The notes beneath the pieces are model-generated. The model was not told the origin of the DNA and searched no databases. It saw only the letters and a program-made list of their open reading frames with translations. The position numbers and the translations under genes are program-made. A stretch of 64,000 bases of DNA from an uncultured Bacteroides sp. (lineage in GTDB: Bacteria > Bacteroidota > Bacteroidia > Bacteroidales > Bacteroidaceae): assembly GCA_900544075.1 (NCBI GenBank), contig UQTJ01000003.1, forward strand, positions 62,001-126,000, given 5' to 3'. How positions within the stretch are numbered: position 1 is the first letter of the stretch; every line of letters begins with the position of its first letter. This document shows positions 53,806 through 63,803 of this stretch, in pieces.

Positions 53806-55473
53806 ATGGAAAGAAATTTATTGATTGCGGGGGGACTGGCTTTTGCCGGTATGCTCGCAGCAGAAGAAAAGCCTAATATTATTGTAATATTGGCCGACGA
53901 TCTTGGTTTTTCAGACCTTGGATGTTATGGAGGTGAAATCAATACTCCTGTATTGGACAAGATGGCTCAGGAAGGGCTGAGAATGACACAGATGTATAAC
54001 AGTTCGAGAAGCTGTCCTTCGCGTGCCAATCTGCTCACCGGACTTTATCCACATCAGACAGGTTTGGGACATATGGATGCTCAGCGTCCCGCTTGGCCTA
54101 AAGGGTACGCTGGTTTCCGTTCAAATTCGGATAATGTTACTATCGCAGAGGTATTGAAAGATGCAGGATATTTTACTGCTATGGCAGGTAAGCTTCATTT
54201 GGGCAAGAAGACAAATCCTATAGCAAGAGGCTTCCAGGAATATTATGGCCTTTTGGGTGGATTTGATTCTATGTGGAATCCTGACGTTTATACACGTTTG
54301 CCAAAAGACAGAACACCAAGAAAGTATGCTGAAGGCGAGTTCTATGCAACAAATGTAATTACAGATTATGCCATAGACTTTATCAATCAGGCTAACGAAG
54401 AAAACAAACCTTTGTTCCTGTACTTGGCTTACAATGCTCCTCATTTCCCGCTACATGCTCCGAAAGAAGTAATAGACAAATATGTAGACACCTATATGCA
54501 GGGATGGGACAAAATCAGAGATCAGAGATGGAAGAGAATTGTTGAACTTGGACTGCTTCAAGGTAAACCTAAGTTGAGTCCGAGAGGGGTAGTACCTGAG
54601 AGTTTGTTTATGGATGAAACTTATGATTTGCCAGCATGGGACTCATTGACTAAAGAACAACAGACAGATCTTGCTCATCGTATGGCTATTTTTGCTGCTA
54701 TGGTGGATATTATGGACAAGAATATAGGTCGTGTGATGGATACATTGAAGAAGAATGGTGAGTTGGATAATACATTCATCATTTTTATGTCTGATAATGG
54801 AGCTTGTGCAGAATGGCATGAGTTTGGCTTTGATGGTAAGACCGGTACTGAATACATTACTCATACTGGTGCCGACCTTGAGAAAATGGGTGGTCCGGAG
54901 TCTTACATTCATTATGGTACAGGTTGGGCAAATGTAGGATGTACTCCATTTACCCTATATAAGCATTTTTCTCACGAAGGGGGTATTTCCACTCCATGTA
55001 TAATCCGTTGGGGGAACCATGTAAAGAATAAGGGCGGTATAGATTATCAGCCGGCCCAGTTCTCGGATATCATGTCGACCTGTTGTGAACTTGCCGGGAC
55101 TACATATCCTAAGGAATATAAAGGAAGAAAGATTACTCCAACTCCGGGTATGTCTATCCTTCCTATAGTCGAGGGTAAGAAAATGCCGGAACGTTATATC
55201 TATAACGAGCACGAAGGAAACCGTATGATTAGAAAAGGTGACTGGAAACTCGTGTCTGCAAATTGCAGGGGTGACGAATGGGAACTTTACAATATAAAGG
55301 AAGACCGTACGGAACAGAATAATCTGATAAAGAAATATCCTGAGATGGCAGCTGAACTTGAAAAGGCATATTTCGAATGGGCAGACAGAAGTGATGTGCT
55401 TTATTTCCCTAAGGTATGGAATACGTATAATAAGGCAAGACAAAAAGATTTCAAAGTGTACAAGGACAGATAA
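53806..55473 (+). CDS. Sulfatase, S1 family, Ser-type
   Basis: A 555 aa exported sulfatase (signal peptide 1-17, GMLAAEEKPN). ADDLGFSDLGCYGGE supplies metal ligands and the formylglycine motif is S69-C-P-S-R followed by ANLLTGLYPHQTGLGHM, a stretch typical of arylsulfatase-like family members in Bacteroidota. The modified residue is the Ser, with Cys at the following position. FMSDNGAC is the later metal site. The ATG at 53806 is chosen over the in-frame ATG at 53755, which lies inside the upstream gene. It ends 2 bases before the GH2 gene. Confidence 0.92.
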   Translation: MERNLLIAGGLAFAGMLAAEEKPNIIVILADDLGFSDLGCYGGEINTPVLDKMAQEGLRMTQMYNSSRSCPSRANLLTGLYPHQTGLGHMDAQRPAWPKGYAGFRSNSDNVTIAEVLKDAGYFTAMAGKLHLGKKTNPIARGFQEYYGLLGGFDSMWNPDVYTRLPKDRTPRKYAEGEFYATNVITDYAIDFINQANEENKPLFLYLAYNAPHFPLHAPKEVIDKYVDTYMQGWDKIRDQRWKRIVELGLLQGKPKLSPRGVVPESLFMDETYDLPAWDSLTKEQQTDLAHRMAIFAAMVDIMDKNIGRVMDTLKKNGELDNTFIIFMSDNGACAEWHEFGFDGKTGTEYITHTGADLEKMGGPESYIHYGTGWANVGCTPFTLYKHFSHEGGISTPCIIRWGNHVKNKGGIDYQPAQFSDIMSTCCELAGTTYPKEYKGRKITPTPGMSILPIVEGKKMPERYIYNEHEGNRMIRKGDWKLVSANCRGDEWELYNIKEDRTEQNNLIKKYPEMAAELEKAYFEWADRSDVLYFPKVWNTYNKARQKDFKVYKDR

Positions 55474-55475
55474 TA

Positions 55476-57704
55476 ATGAAAAACATAAAGAGAATGAAGA
55501 AAAGTTTATTGGTTTTAGGTTTGTGTGTTGCTTTACACACGAATGCTGTAGAAACAGTATGGTCTCCTAAGGGGGATAAAATAAAAACAGAATGGGCAGA
55601 CAAATTGACACCGGATAATGTCTGGCAGTCATATCCGCGTCCACAACTTAAACGTGCTGAATGGGTGAATCTGAATGGATTGTGGAACTATTCAGTAACA
55701 GGGCATGATGTTAAAAAGAAAAGTGTGGAATACAGTGGACAGATATTGGTTCCGTTTGCTATAGAATCTTCTTTGTCAGGAGTAATGAAAAGTTTTCTTC
55801 CTACGGACAAACTTTGGTATAAAAGAAACTTTTCTATTGATGATAAATGGAAAAATAAGGATATAATTCTACATTTTGGTGCAGTAGATTATGAATGTCA
55901 GGTGTGGGTGAATAATAAACTTGTCGGCTCCCATAAAGGAGGAAACAACCCATTCAGTTTTAATATTACAAAATATTTGAAACGTAATGGAGAGCAGACT
56001 GTGGAAGTGTCAGTAGTAGACCCTACTGATACAGAATCTATTTCAAGAGGAAAGCAGCAATTAGACCAAAAAGAAATTTGGTACACTCCTGTATCCGGTA
56101 TATGGCAAACTGTGTGGATTGAAGCTGTGAATAAAACTTGTATTAAGCAGGTTCTTCCTGTGGCTGATATATATAAGAAATCGGTAAAGTTGTCTTTCGA
56201 TGTAGAGAATTCCAATGGTAAAGAGGATATCACAGTAGATTTATTGGATAACGGAAAAGTTGTTAAAACAGTAAAGGGTAAATCAGGTGATGCTATGGAA
56301 ATACCTGTTCCGAATGCCGTTTTATGGACACCTTCTTCTCCTAAACTTTATCATATAAATATAAGTATGAGTAAAGGCGGAAAAGAAATAGACCGTGTAT
56401 CGAGTTATTTTACATTGAGAAAGGTAGATATAAAAAAAGATGATTGTGGATACAAGCGTATTTGTCTGAATGATGAGCCGGTTTTCCAGATGGGAACTTT
56501 GGATCAAGGCTGGTGGCCTGATGGTTTGCTCACTCCTCCATCAGAGGAAGCCATGCTTTATGATATTGTTCAGCTTAAAAAGATGGGTTTCAATACTATT
56601 CGTAAGCATATAAAAGTAGAACCGGAACAATATTATTATTATGCAGACTCTTTAGGAATGATGATGTGGCAGGATATGGTTTCTGGATTTGCTACTTCAA
56701 GGAAAAATGTAGAACATGTCAAAGCTGATGCAAAAGAAGATTGGAATGCTCCGGCTGAACATTCGGCTCAATGGCAGGCTGAAATGTTTGATATGATAGA
56801 CAGATTGAAATTCTACTCTTGTATTACTACATGGGTTGTGTTCAATGAAGGTTGGGGACAGCATAACACTAAAGAAATTGTAGAAAAGGTTATGGATTAT
56901 GACAAGTCCCGCATAATTGACGGTGTAACAGGTTGGACAGACAGAGGGGTTGGTCATATGTATGATGTGCATAACTATCCGGTATCTTCAATGGTTTTAC
57001 CAGAAAATAATGGAGACCGTATTTCTGTATTAGGTGAATTTGGTGGTTATGGATGGGCCATTGATGGTCATCTTTGGGATACTTCTAAACGAAATTGGGG
57101 CTATAAGAACATAGATGGGGCTATGGCTTTGATTGATAATTATGGAAGATTAATGTTTGATGTGGAATCTCTTGTTTCACAAGGATTGGCAGCTGCAATA
57201 TATACTCAGACCACTGATGTGGAAGGAGAGGTTAACGGACTTATGACGTATGACAGGAAGATAACAAAAATACCTGTTTCTCTGTTGCATGCTATGCATA
57301 GTAAATTGTATAAAGTCAATTCTTCTAAGTCGGAAATTCTTATTGTTGATGGACAAAATGGAAAGAAACATAAAGCTGTCATTTCTATAGATGGAGCAGA
57401 AAAGCAAGAAGTCTCTTTGCCATTTCCTATAGAAAAGAAAGGGGTAAAAGTTTGTTCGGAAACAGATTTTGAATCTGACAAAAAATACGAAAATCTTTCA
57501 TTGTGGTTAAATGTGGCCGGTGATGTAAAAGTTTGGCTTAACGGAGTTGAAGTTTTCAACCAAAATGTAGTTCAAACAAGACATTATAACCAGTTTAATT
57601 TGAGTGATTATGCTGATTATCTGAAACTCGGTAAGAACAATCTAAAGATTGAGGTTAAAGCAAATAAAAAAATGAAATTCGACTATGGGCTAAGAGCATT
57701 CTAA
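55476..57704 (+). CDS. GH2 glycoside hydrolase (beta-galactosidase-like)
   Basis: A 742 aa exported enzyme. It shows the GH2 order: jelly-roll domain (PRPQLKRAEWVNLNGLWNYS, about 50-200), Ig-like domain, TIM barrel with GFNTIRKHIKVEP, acid/base E458 in VVFNEGWGQ and nucleophile E521 in LGEFGGYG. A C-terminal beta region (about 640-742) is not typical of LacZ. The family cleaves beta-galactosides, beta-glucuronides or beta-mannosides; the exact sugar is undetermined. Start at 55476, with another Met six codons later before the signal peptide core. Last gene of the second operon. Confidence 0.9.
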   Translation: MKNIKRMKKSLLVLGLCVALHTNAVETVWSPKGDKIKTEWADKLTPDNVWQSYPRPQLKRAEWVNLNGLWNYSVTGHDVKKKSVEYSGQILVPFAIESSLSGVMKSFLPTDKLWYKRNFSIDDKWKNKDIILHFGAVDYECQVWVNNKLVGSHKGGNNPFSFNITKYLKRNGEQTVEVSVVDPTDTESISRGKQQLDQKEIWYTPVSGIWQTVWIEAVNKTCIKQVLPVADIYKKSVKLSFDVENSNGKEDITVDLLDNGKVVKTVKGKSGDAMEIPVPNAVLWTPSSPKLYHINISMSKGGKEIDRVSSYFTLRKVDIKKDDCGYKRICLNDEPVFQMGTLDQGWWPDGLLTPPSEEAMLYDIVQLKKMGFNTIRKHIKVEPEQYYYYADSLGMMMWQDMVSGFATSRKNVEHVKADAKEDWNAPAEHSAQWQAEMFDMIDRLKFYSCITTWVVFNEGWGQHNTKEIVEKVMDYDKSRIIDGVTGWTDRGVGHMYDVHNYPVSSMVLPENNGDRISVLGEFGGYGWAIDGHLWDTSKRNWGYKNIDGAMALIDNYGRLMFDVESLVSQGLAAAIYTQTTDVEGEVNGLMTYDRKITKIPVSLLHAMHSKLYKVNSSKSEILIVDGQNGKKHKAVISIDGAEKQEVSLPFPIEKKGVKVCSETDFESDKKYENLSLWLNVAGDVKVWLNGVEVFNQNVVQTRHYNQFNLSDYADYLKLGKNNLKIEVKANKKMKFDYGLRAF

Positions 57705-57728
57705 TTATGGTTAGATTATAATTTTCAG

Positions 57729-57778
57729 AAAGAGTATAAAAGTTGGGATTTTTCCTGACTTTATACTCTTTTTCTTTT
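57729..57778 (+). terminator. Terminator of the second enzyme operon
   Basis: AAAGAGTATAAA (57729-57740) pairs perfectly with TTTATACTCTTT (57760-57771), followed by TTCTTTT. Confidence 0.85.
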
Positions 57779-57850
57779 AAACCTTTTCTCACTTTATCTA
57801 TCTAATACACAAAAGGCATTTGAAACATTTATAAATATAAGTCATTCCTA

Positions 57851-60679
57851 ATGAAAAACATTTATCTGATATTATCTATCCTGTTATTATTTCATTTTGA
57901 TGTGTTCTCGCAGAATGCTGTGGCACTTAGGGGAGTAGTGTCTGATTTTGATACAGGAATGGCGATAGAGTATGCCACCGTGCAGTTGTTCTCAATGCCT
58001 GACTCGACACTTGTGTCAGGCGTGGTAACCAATAAGGATGGCTCGTTCTGCTTGCGTTTGTCGAAACCTGGAGCTTATTTTGTGGCGGCATCTTACATAG
58101 GGTATAATTCGTTCTGTAAACAGTTGTATTATAAATCGTTACCGCGTAATGACATTCAGTTGGGGCAATTGAAACTTTCGTTTGATGCCATCATGCTTGA
58201 TGAAGCAGTCGTTACGGCCGAAGCTCCTCCCGTCAAGGTAGAGGAAGATACGGTATTGTATAACGCTTCGGCTTATAAAGTATCTGAAGGAGCTGTGCTT
58301 GAAGAACTGATAGAGAAACTGCCTGGCGCGGAAGTGGACGATGACGGGAAAATCAAAATTAACGGACGTGAGTTGAAGAAGATTATGGTTGACGGTAAGG
58401 AGTTTTTCGGCGGCGACATGAAGACGGGGCTTCAGAATCTTCCGGTAGAACTTATCGACCAGCTTAAGACGTACAGCAAAGAATCGGACATGGAGAGGAT
58501 GACCGGTATAGACGATGGCGACGATGAGGTTGTACTCGACATCAAGTTCAAGAAAGGAAAGAATAAAGGGTGGTTTGGGAACCTTGATGCGGCAGGTGGA
58601 ACACATGGTAGATATTCTTCTAAAGTAATGCTAAACAGGTTTGTCGATGATACGCAGCATTCCGTCATAGGAACTGCCAATAATGTTGGGAATAGGAACT
58701 TTTCGAACAGTTCGCGTGCCAACTGGAAACAGAACAACGGTCTTGTGTCTGCATATAATGCAGGATACAATATGGCCATAAAGAATGAGAAGTTGGAAAT
58801 AGGAGGTAGTGTGCAGTGGAAAGGAAGCGACAAGGATGTACGTGGAATAAATTCAACGGAAAGGTTCTATTCTGCAAGAAGCACTTTCTCTAATGCCAAT
58901 AATATCAATAAAAGCGGCTCCGGAAATATCAGGACCGATTGGCGTCTGGAATGGAAACCTGACCAGCTTACGACGATACTTTTCAGACCTGTCTTTTCAT
59001 ATTCGTCTGATGATAGCAGGCAGAGTAATGTTTCAGGAAGTTTCAGGGCAGACCCGGGTGAGGTGGTAGATAATCCGGGTAATTATCTTTATCCGAAAGA
59101 AGACGATGAACTGGAGAAGGCTTTAAGGAAAATCCGTATCAACTCATCTGCGGTGAATAATTCGTCTCTGGTGAAAAGAATTAACGGCAGCGCATCGCTT
59201 ACACTGAACAGGAAGATAGGAACCGGCGGACGTAACATAGGATTAAGGCTTGGAATGGGTGTAAACGAATCGGATAATGACAGATTCCGTGATTCTGAAA
59301 CTAAATATTACCGTATAAAGAACTCCATGGGTGAAGACTCGGTGGCATATCGCCGTCAGCTTATTTCTACGGAAACGGAAGGCAGGAATTACAGCGTACA
59401 AGTCACATATAGCGAGCCTGTTGTCAAGTCTGTATTCCTGCAATTCAGCTACCAGTTTCTTTACAAGAACAATTTCAGCGGAAAGTCAACATATGATTTT
59501 ATTGATTATGATGGCTGGTCTCTCGAACAGGAATTGCCGCAAGGTTATGAATCATGTATGATTGACAGTCTTGGGAAGGATGCCGATTATAAGTATTTCA
59601 ATCACGACATATCCATGACAGTGCGAGTGGTAAAAAAGAAATACAGGCTAAGCGTGGGGATTACGATGCAACCGCAGAAGTCTGTTTTGTCATATCGCCT
59701 TGGTGAGGCGTATATGGATACCACAAGGCATTTGTTTAATTTTGCACCGAAGATAGATTTCAAATACCGTTTCTCGAAAGTGAGCCAGTTGCAGTTCAAA
59801 TATTATGGCAAGAGTTCCCAGCCGAGTATGGAGTCGATGCTCCCTATCGAAGACAATTCAAATCCGCTGAACATACGCGTCGGTAATCCCGGGCTTCTGC
59901 CTTCGTTTACCCACAATATTCGATTAGGGATGAACACCTACAATAACGATCACCAGCGTTCTGTCATTATAAACGCCAATGCCTCTGTCGTTCAAAACAG
60001 TATCAGCAACAGCACGATGTATAATGAAGAAACCGGCGGACGCATAACCATGCCAAGGAATATAAACGGGAACTGGAATGGAAACCTTTCGGTCGGATTC
60101 AATACAGCCCTGAGGAACAAGAAGTTTACCATTCATTCCAATACATCTTTCCGTTATAGGAATAGCGTAACTTATATTTATGAGAATTCCACCAAATCTA
60201 CAATGAAAAACACCCTTTCCGAAACAGGACTTAATGCCAGATTGAGCGGCGTGTTCAGGAATGAACTGATGGAGCTTTCAGCCAATTCGTCCTTTGGCTA
60301 TACCTTTGAGAAAAACGAACTTTATCCTGAGAATAATCAGAGGCCATATACTTTTTCTTATGGATGTTCCGTCGCATTCAATCTTCCGTGGCATGTAAGT
60401 ATAATGTCGGGAATTGTAAATCAATCGCGCAGGGGGTATGACGATGAGTATTTCAACCGCGACGAGCTATTATGGAATGCCCGTCTATCTAAATCATTTT
60501 ATAAGGGTAGGGCGATTTTAAGTATAGAGGCGTATGATATGCTTGCCCGTAAAAGCAATATATCAAGAAGTTTGAAATCCAATGTGCGTTCCATTACCGA
60601 ATATAACGGTGTGGACAGTTATATAATGGCCAATTTTATATACAGGTATAATTTTATGCGAGGTAAAAAAAACAGATGA
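57851..60679 (+). CDS. TonB-dependent receptor-like outer-membrane beta-barrel protein
   Basis: A 942 aa protein with a signal peptide (1-20, FDVFSQ), a carboxypeptidase regulatory-like domain (about 25-110, LRGVVSDFDTGMAIEYATVQLF), a plug-like region (about 120-230, VEEDTVLYNASAYKVSEGAVLEEL, LPGAEVDDDGKIKINGRELKKIMVDGKEFFGGD) and a large C-terminal outer-membrane barrel of the OMP_b-brl_3 type. It is unlike the SusC pairs and has no SusD. It is separated from the GH2 operon by a terminator, and its codon use is more GC-rich than the glycan genes, so it is probably not part of the locus. Cargo unknown. Confidence 0.9.
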   Translation: MKNIYLILSILLLFHFDVFSQNAVALRGVVSDFDTGMAIEYATVQLFSMPDSTLVSGVVTNKDGSFCLRLSKPGAYFVAASYIGYNSFCKQLYYKSLPRNDIQLGQLKLSFDAIMLDEAVVTAEAPPVKVEEDTVLYNASAYKVSEGAVLEELIEKLPGAEVDDDGKIKINGRELKKIMVDGKEFFGGDMKTGLQNLPVELIDQLKTYSKESDMERMTGIDDGDDEVVLDIKFKKGKNKGWFGNLDAAGGTHGRYSSKVMLNRFVDDTQHSVIGTANNVGNRNFSNSSRANWKQNNGLVSAYNAGYNMAIKNEKLEIGGSVQWKGSDKDVRGINSTERFYSARSTFSNANNINKSGSGNIRTDWRLEWKPDQLTTILFRPVFSYSSDDSRQSNVSGSFRADPGEVVDNPGNYLYPKEDDELEKALRKIRINSSAVNNSSLVKRINGSASLTLNRKIGTGGRNIGLRLGMGVNESDNDRFRDSETKYYRIKNSMGEDSVAYRRQLISTETEGRNYSVQVTYSEPVVKSVFLQFSYQFLYKNNFSGKSTYDFIDYDGWSLEQELPQGYESCMIDSLGKDADYKYFNHDISMTVRVVKKKYRLSVGITMQPQKSVLSYRLGEAYMDTTRHLFNFAPKIDFKYRFSKVSQLQFKYYGKSSQPSMESMLPIEDNSNPLNIRVGNPGLLPSFTHNIRLGMNTYNNDHQRSVIINANASVVQNSISNSTMYNEETGGRITMPRNINGNWNGNLSVGFNTALRNKKFTIHSNTSFRYRNSVTYIYENSTKSTMKNTLSETGLNARLSGVFRNELMELSANSSFGYTFEKNELYPENNQRPYTFSYGCSVAFNLPWHVSIMSGIVNQSRRGYDDEYFNRDELLWNARLSKSFYKGRAILSIEAYDMLARKSNISRSLKSNVRSITEYNGVDSYIMANFIYRYNFMRGKKNR

Positions 60680-60763
60680 GGAATGCCATGCTACTTTATG
60701 TATGTGAAGTTGTTCTTCTGAAATAAAAATAAAAAACAATTTCGTCGCCATAAAAAAACTTCG

Positions 60764-60771
60764 TATATTTG
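60764..60771 (+). promoter_or_regulatory. Promoter -7 element of the small exported hypothetical gene
   Basis: TATATTTG matches TAnnTTTG and ends only 8 bases before the ATG at 60780, implying a leaderless or very short leader mRNA. Confidence 0.55.
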
Positions 60772-60779
60772 CACCCACT

Positions 60780-61193
60780 ATGGTGAAGTATCTGTTTCTT
60801 TTATACATCGCATTGGGGATATACCTGGTTTCGGGTGACTATTCCACCGTATATGACAGTCATGAGTATGAAAATACTTGTGTGGCTGAATGGCAAAATG
60901 ATACGGTGATAATCAATCATATATTCAGAGGTTTGTCCGAAAAAAAGGAGATTGATAACGAAAGAGTAAATTTATTGTTTCAATTTTGTATCGCAAATAA
61001 CAATGTTTATAATAGCGGACGTTCCACTTTGTCTTATAAGTTGTTAAAGACTTATTCTAATGCTTTAGACATAACCCATTTACGGAAAATATTCTTGCCG
61101 GAAGAAAAGGTGACATCTTATTTCTCTTTTTTACTCTTCACTCGTTACTCGGACAATTATTATATTTATCAAATCAAACGTATTTTGATTTAG
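60780..61193 (+). CDS. Small hypothetical protein with signal-like N-terminus
   Basis: A 137 aa protein. Residues 1-18 (MVKYLFLLYIALGIYLVS) look like a signal peptide or single membrane anchor; the rest is rich in Tyr, Asn and Lys with no motif I recognise. The promoter element ends 8 bases before the ATG, so the mRNA would have almost no leader. It is between the receptor gene and dedA, in its own unit. The coding call rests on the promoter, ATG and signal-like start. Confidence 0.6.
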   Translation: MVKYLFLLYIALGIYLVSGDYSTVYDSHEYENTCVAEWQNDTVIINHIFRGLSEKKEIDNERVNLLFQFCIANNNVYNSGRSTLSYKLLKTYSNALDITHLRKIFLPEEKVTSYFSFLLFTRYSDNYYIYQIKRILI

Positions 61194-61329
61194 CATAAAT
61201 TATAAGGTTGGTGGGCCGTTTTTTTATTCATATATGTTTCCTGAAGATTATTGATACGGGATTATTGTTCCGGCCTGCCGCAATATGAAAATTAAATTCT
61301 TTTTTATATGCTAATATCAATTTATTTAC

Positions 61330-61971
61330 ATGGATTTTTTACTGGATTTTATCTTTAATATAGATCGACATTTGATTGAAATAGTCCAAACATACCATGC
61401 ATGGACGTATATTATATTATTTTTAATTATTTTCTGTGAAACAGGTTTGGTCGTTACGCCATTCCTTCCCGGCGATTCATTACTGTTTGTTTCAGGTGCT
61501 ATAGCCGCTCTTCCCGGTGTTCCGCTGGAAATCAATATCTTGGTTTTGATACTATTGGTCGCTGCCATTTCTGGTGATTCTTGCAATTATATTATAGGCC
61601 ATTTTTTTGGAAAAAAGTTGTTTGGCAGGAAAAATTCTGGCATATTCAAACAAGAACATTTGGATAAGACTCACGAGTTTTATAAAAAATATGGAGGTAA
61701 GACAATCATCATAGCACGTTTTGTGCCAATCGTTCGTACTTTTGCTCCGTTTGTGGCAGGAATGGGGAAAATGCATTATTATTTTTTCATGATATATAAT
61801 GTGGCAGGTGGTGCTTTATGGGTTGTGTTATTCTGCTATGCCGGATATTTTTTCGGAGACCTGCCTTTTGTACAAAATAATTTGAAACTTCTTATAGTGG
61901 CAATCATTGTTATTTCCATATTGCCTGCCATAGTGGAAGTAGTAAGAACCAAATTGAAATTAAAGAGATAA
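61330..61971 (+). CDS. DedA family membrane protein
   Basis: A 213 aa integral membrane protein of the DedA/VTT family, linked to undecaprenyl phosphate or lipid flipping and envelope homeostasis. Visible are the family's ETGLVVTPFLPGDSLLFVSGAIA segment (about 38-60) with conserved Glu, Pro and Asp, the FVPIVRTFAPFVAGMGKM segment (about 136-153) with the conserved Arg, and five or so membrane helices. It is followed 49 bases later by the DUF47/PiT pair on the same strand and may be co-transcribed. Confidence 0.92.
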   Translation: MDFLLDFIFNIDRHLIEIVQTYHAWTYIILFLIIFCETGLVVTPFLPGDSLLFVSGAIAALPGVPLEINILVLILLVAAISGDSCNYIIGHFFGKKLFGRKNSGIFKQEHLDKTHEFYKKYGGKTIIIARFVPIVRTFAPFVAGMGKMHYYFFMIYNVAGGALWVVLFCYAGYFFGDLPFVQNNLKLLIVAIIVISILPAIVEVVRTKLKLKR

Positions 61972-62020
61972 ATTATAAAAACAAATTAATCAAACAGGAA
62001 TTAAAATACAGTGTATATTT

Positions 62021-62668
62021 ATGAAAAATTCTTTTTTTAGCCGATTTGCGCCGCAGGAACCCAAGTTCTTTCCGATGTTAAAACATTTGTCGGAGATTCT
62101 TATTTATTCTTCAAACTTGTTAGTAGAAAGTTTTGAATATAATACACCGGAAAAACGTAGTGAATATTACAAACGTATCAAAGATGTCGAGCGCGAAGGC
62201 GATAAACAAACTCATCAAATTTTTGATGAGTTGGGAAAAACATTCATAACGCCTTTCGACCGTGAGGATATTCATGATTTGGCATCAACGGTAGATGACG
62301 TGATAGACGGTATAAATAGCTGTGCGAAGCGTATAACTATTTACAATCCCCATCCGATTTCTGACAGTGGTAAGGAACTGAGCAAGTTGCTTCAGCAAGA
62401 AGCGATTTATATTGGAAAGGCGATGGATGAACTTGAAACGTTCCGTAAGAAACCTGCCGCATTGCGTGAGTATTGCGAGAAATTACATGATATTGAAAAT
62501 CAGGCAGATGACGTATATGAGTTGTTCGTAAAGAAATTGTTTGAGGAAGAGAAAGACTGCGTGGAATTAATCAAAATCAAAGAAATAATGCAGGAATTGG
62601 AAAAAACCACAGATACAGCCGAGCGTGTTGGGAAAATATTGAGAAATCTTATTGTTAAATATGCATAA
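62021..62668 (+). CDS. DUF47/PhoU-like phosphate transport accessory protein
   Basis: A 215 aa all-helical cytoplasmic protein of the DUF47 (TIGR00153) family, related to PhoU. It shows the charged motifs YKRIKDVEREGDKQTHQIFDELGKTFITPFDREDIHDLAS (about 47-86), including the E/D-x3-D metal-binding-type segments of PhoU-like proteins. It lies 15 bases upstream of the PiT gene, a pairing usual in bacteria, and probably modulates that transporter. Confidence 0.92.
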   Translation: MKNSFFSRFAPQEPKFFPMLKHLSEILIYSSNLLVESFEYNTPEKRSEYYKRIKDVEREGDKQTHQIFDELGKTFITPFDREDIHDLASTVDDVIDGINSCAKRITIYNPHPISDSGKELSKLLQQEAIYIGKAMDELETFRKKPAALREYCEKLHDIENQADDVYELFVKKLFEEEKDCVELIKIKEIMQELEKTTDTAERVGKILRNLIVKYA

Positions 62669-62683
62669 AGGCAGGGAAAATAC

Positions 62684-63697
62684 ATGGAATTATTAGTTAT
62701 CATCATAGTATTGGCTTTGATATTCGACTATATCAACGGTTTCCATGATGCGGCCAATTCAATAGCTACCATCGTTTCAACAAAAGTTCTAACTCCTTTT
62801 CAGGCTGTGATATGGGCCGCGTTTTTCAATTTTGTGGCTTTCTTCATTGCCAAATACATTATTGGTGGTTTCGGAATAGCCAATACAGTGTCTAAAACGG
62901 TTGTAGAGGATTTCATAACTTTGCCTATAATATTGTCCGGTGTCATTGCTGCCATAATATGGAATCTATTCACGTGGTGGAAAGGCATTCCTTCCTCTTC
63001 GTCCCACACTCTTATTGGTGGATTTGCAGGGGCTGCCATCATGGCGCATGGTTTTGGGGCTATTCAATTGAGCATAATATTGAAAATTGTAGCTTTCATC
63101 TTTCTTGCTCCTTTTATCGGAATGGTGATAGCCTTTGGTTTTACTTTGTTGGTGTTGTACATATGCAGACGTGCGCATCCTAGTACGGCAGAATTATGGT
63201 TTAAGAAATTACAACTTGTTTCTTCTGCCTTGTTCAGTGTAGGTCATGGATTGAACGACTCCCAGAAAGTCATGGGTATCATTGCTGCTGCTTTGATTGC
63301 GGCTCATTCGGAAGGCCTTGGCATGGGAATAAACAGCATTAATGACTTGCCTGATTGGGTGGCTTTTGCCTGTTTTACCGCTATTTCTTTGGGTACAATG
63401 TCCGGAGGGTGGAAAATTGTAAAGACAATGGGTACACGCATTACAAAAGTGACACCTTTGGAAGGTGTTGTCGCAGAAACTGCAGGAGCCTTTACTTTAT
63501 ATTTGACGGAATTCTTGAAAATACCTGTAAGCACGACCCATACAATCACTGGAGCGATAATTGGCGTCGGGGCTACTAAAAGACTTTCAGCGGTACGTTG
63601 GGGAGTGACCAAAAGTTTGATGACTGCTTGGATTTTGACCATTCCTGTCAGTGCCATATTGGCTGCTGCAATATATCAAATAGTTCGTTTTATTTGA
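62684..63697 (+). CDS. pit: PiT family inorganic phosphate transporter
   Basis: Low-affinity inner-membrane phosphate symporter. The 337 aa protein has about ten membrane segments and the duplicated PiT signatures: GFHDAANSIATIVSTKVLTP (residues 20-39) and GLNDSQKVMGIIAAAL (about 190-205), with the short GxPVSTTH-type motifs GIPSSSSHTLIGG and KIPVSTTHTITGA. It is the partner of the DUF47 protein encoded just upstream. Confidence 0.94.
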   Translation: MELLVIIIVLALIFDYINGFHDAANSIATIVSTKVLTPFQAVIWAAFFNFVAFFIAKYIIGGFGIANTVSKTVVEDFITLPIILSGVIAAIIWNLFTWWKGIPSSSSHTLIGGFAGAAIMAHGFGAIQLSIILKIVAFIFLAPFIGMVIAFGFTLLVLYICRRAHPSTAELWFKKLQLVSSALFSVGHGLNDSQKVMGIIAAALIAAHSEGLGMGINSINDLPDWVAFACFTAISLGTMSGGWKIVKTMGTRITKVTPLEGVVAETAGAFTLYLTEFLKIPVSTTHTITGAIIGVGATKRLSAVRWGVTKSLMTAWILTIPVSAILAAAIYQIVRFI

Positions 63698-63717
63698 TTA
63701 TAAAAAATATTATGCAG

Positions 63718-63766
63718 ACTCCAATATTGATGTTTCTTCAAAGGTACATCAATATTGGAGTTTCTT
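63718..63766. terminator. Bidirectional terminator after the phosphate transporter gene
   Basis: A perfect 16-bp inverted repeat (63718-63733 with 63746-63761, core CCAATATTGATGT) with TTTCTTT after it on the plus strand. It lies between two convergent genes. Confidence 0.85.
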
Positions 63767-63803
63767 TATCCGTTTGTGTCTATCCGTGAAGGTTATATTT
63801 TGG

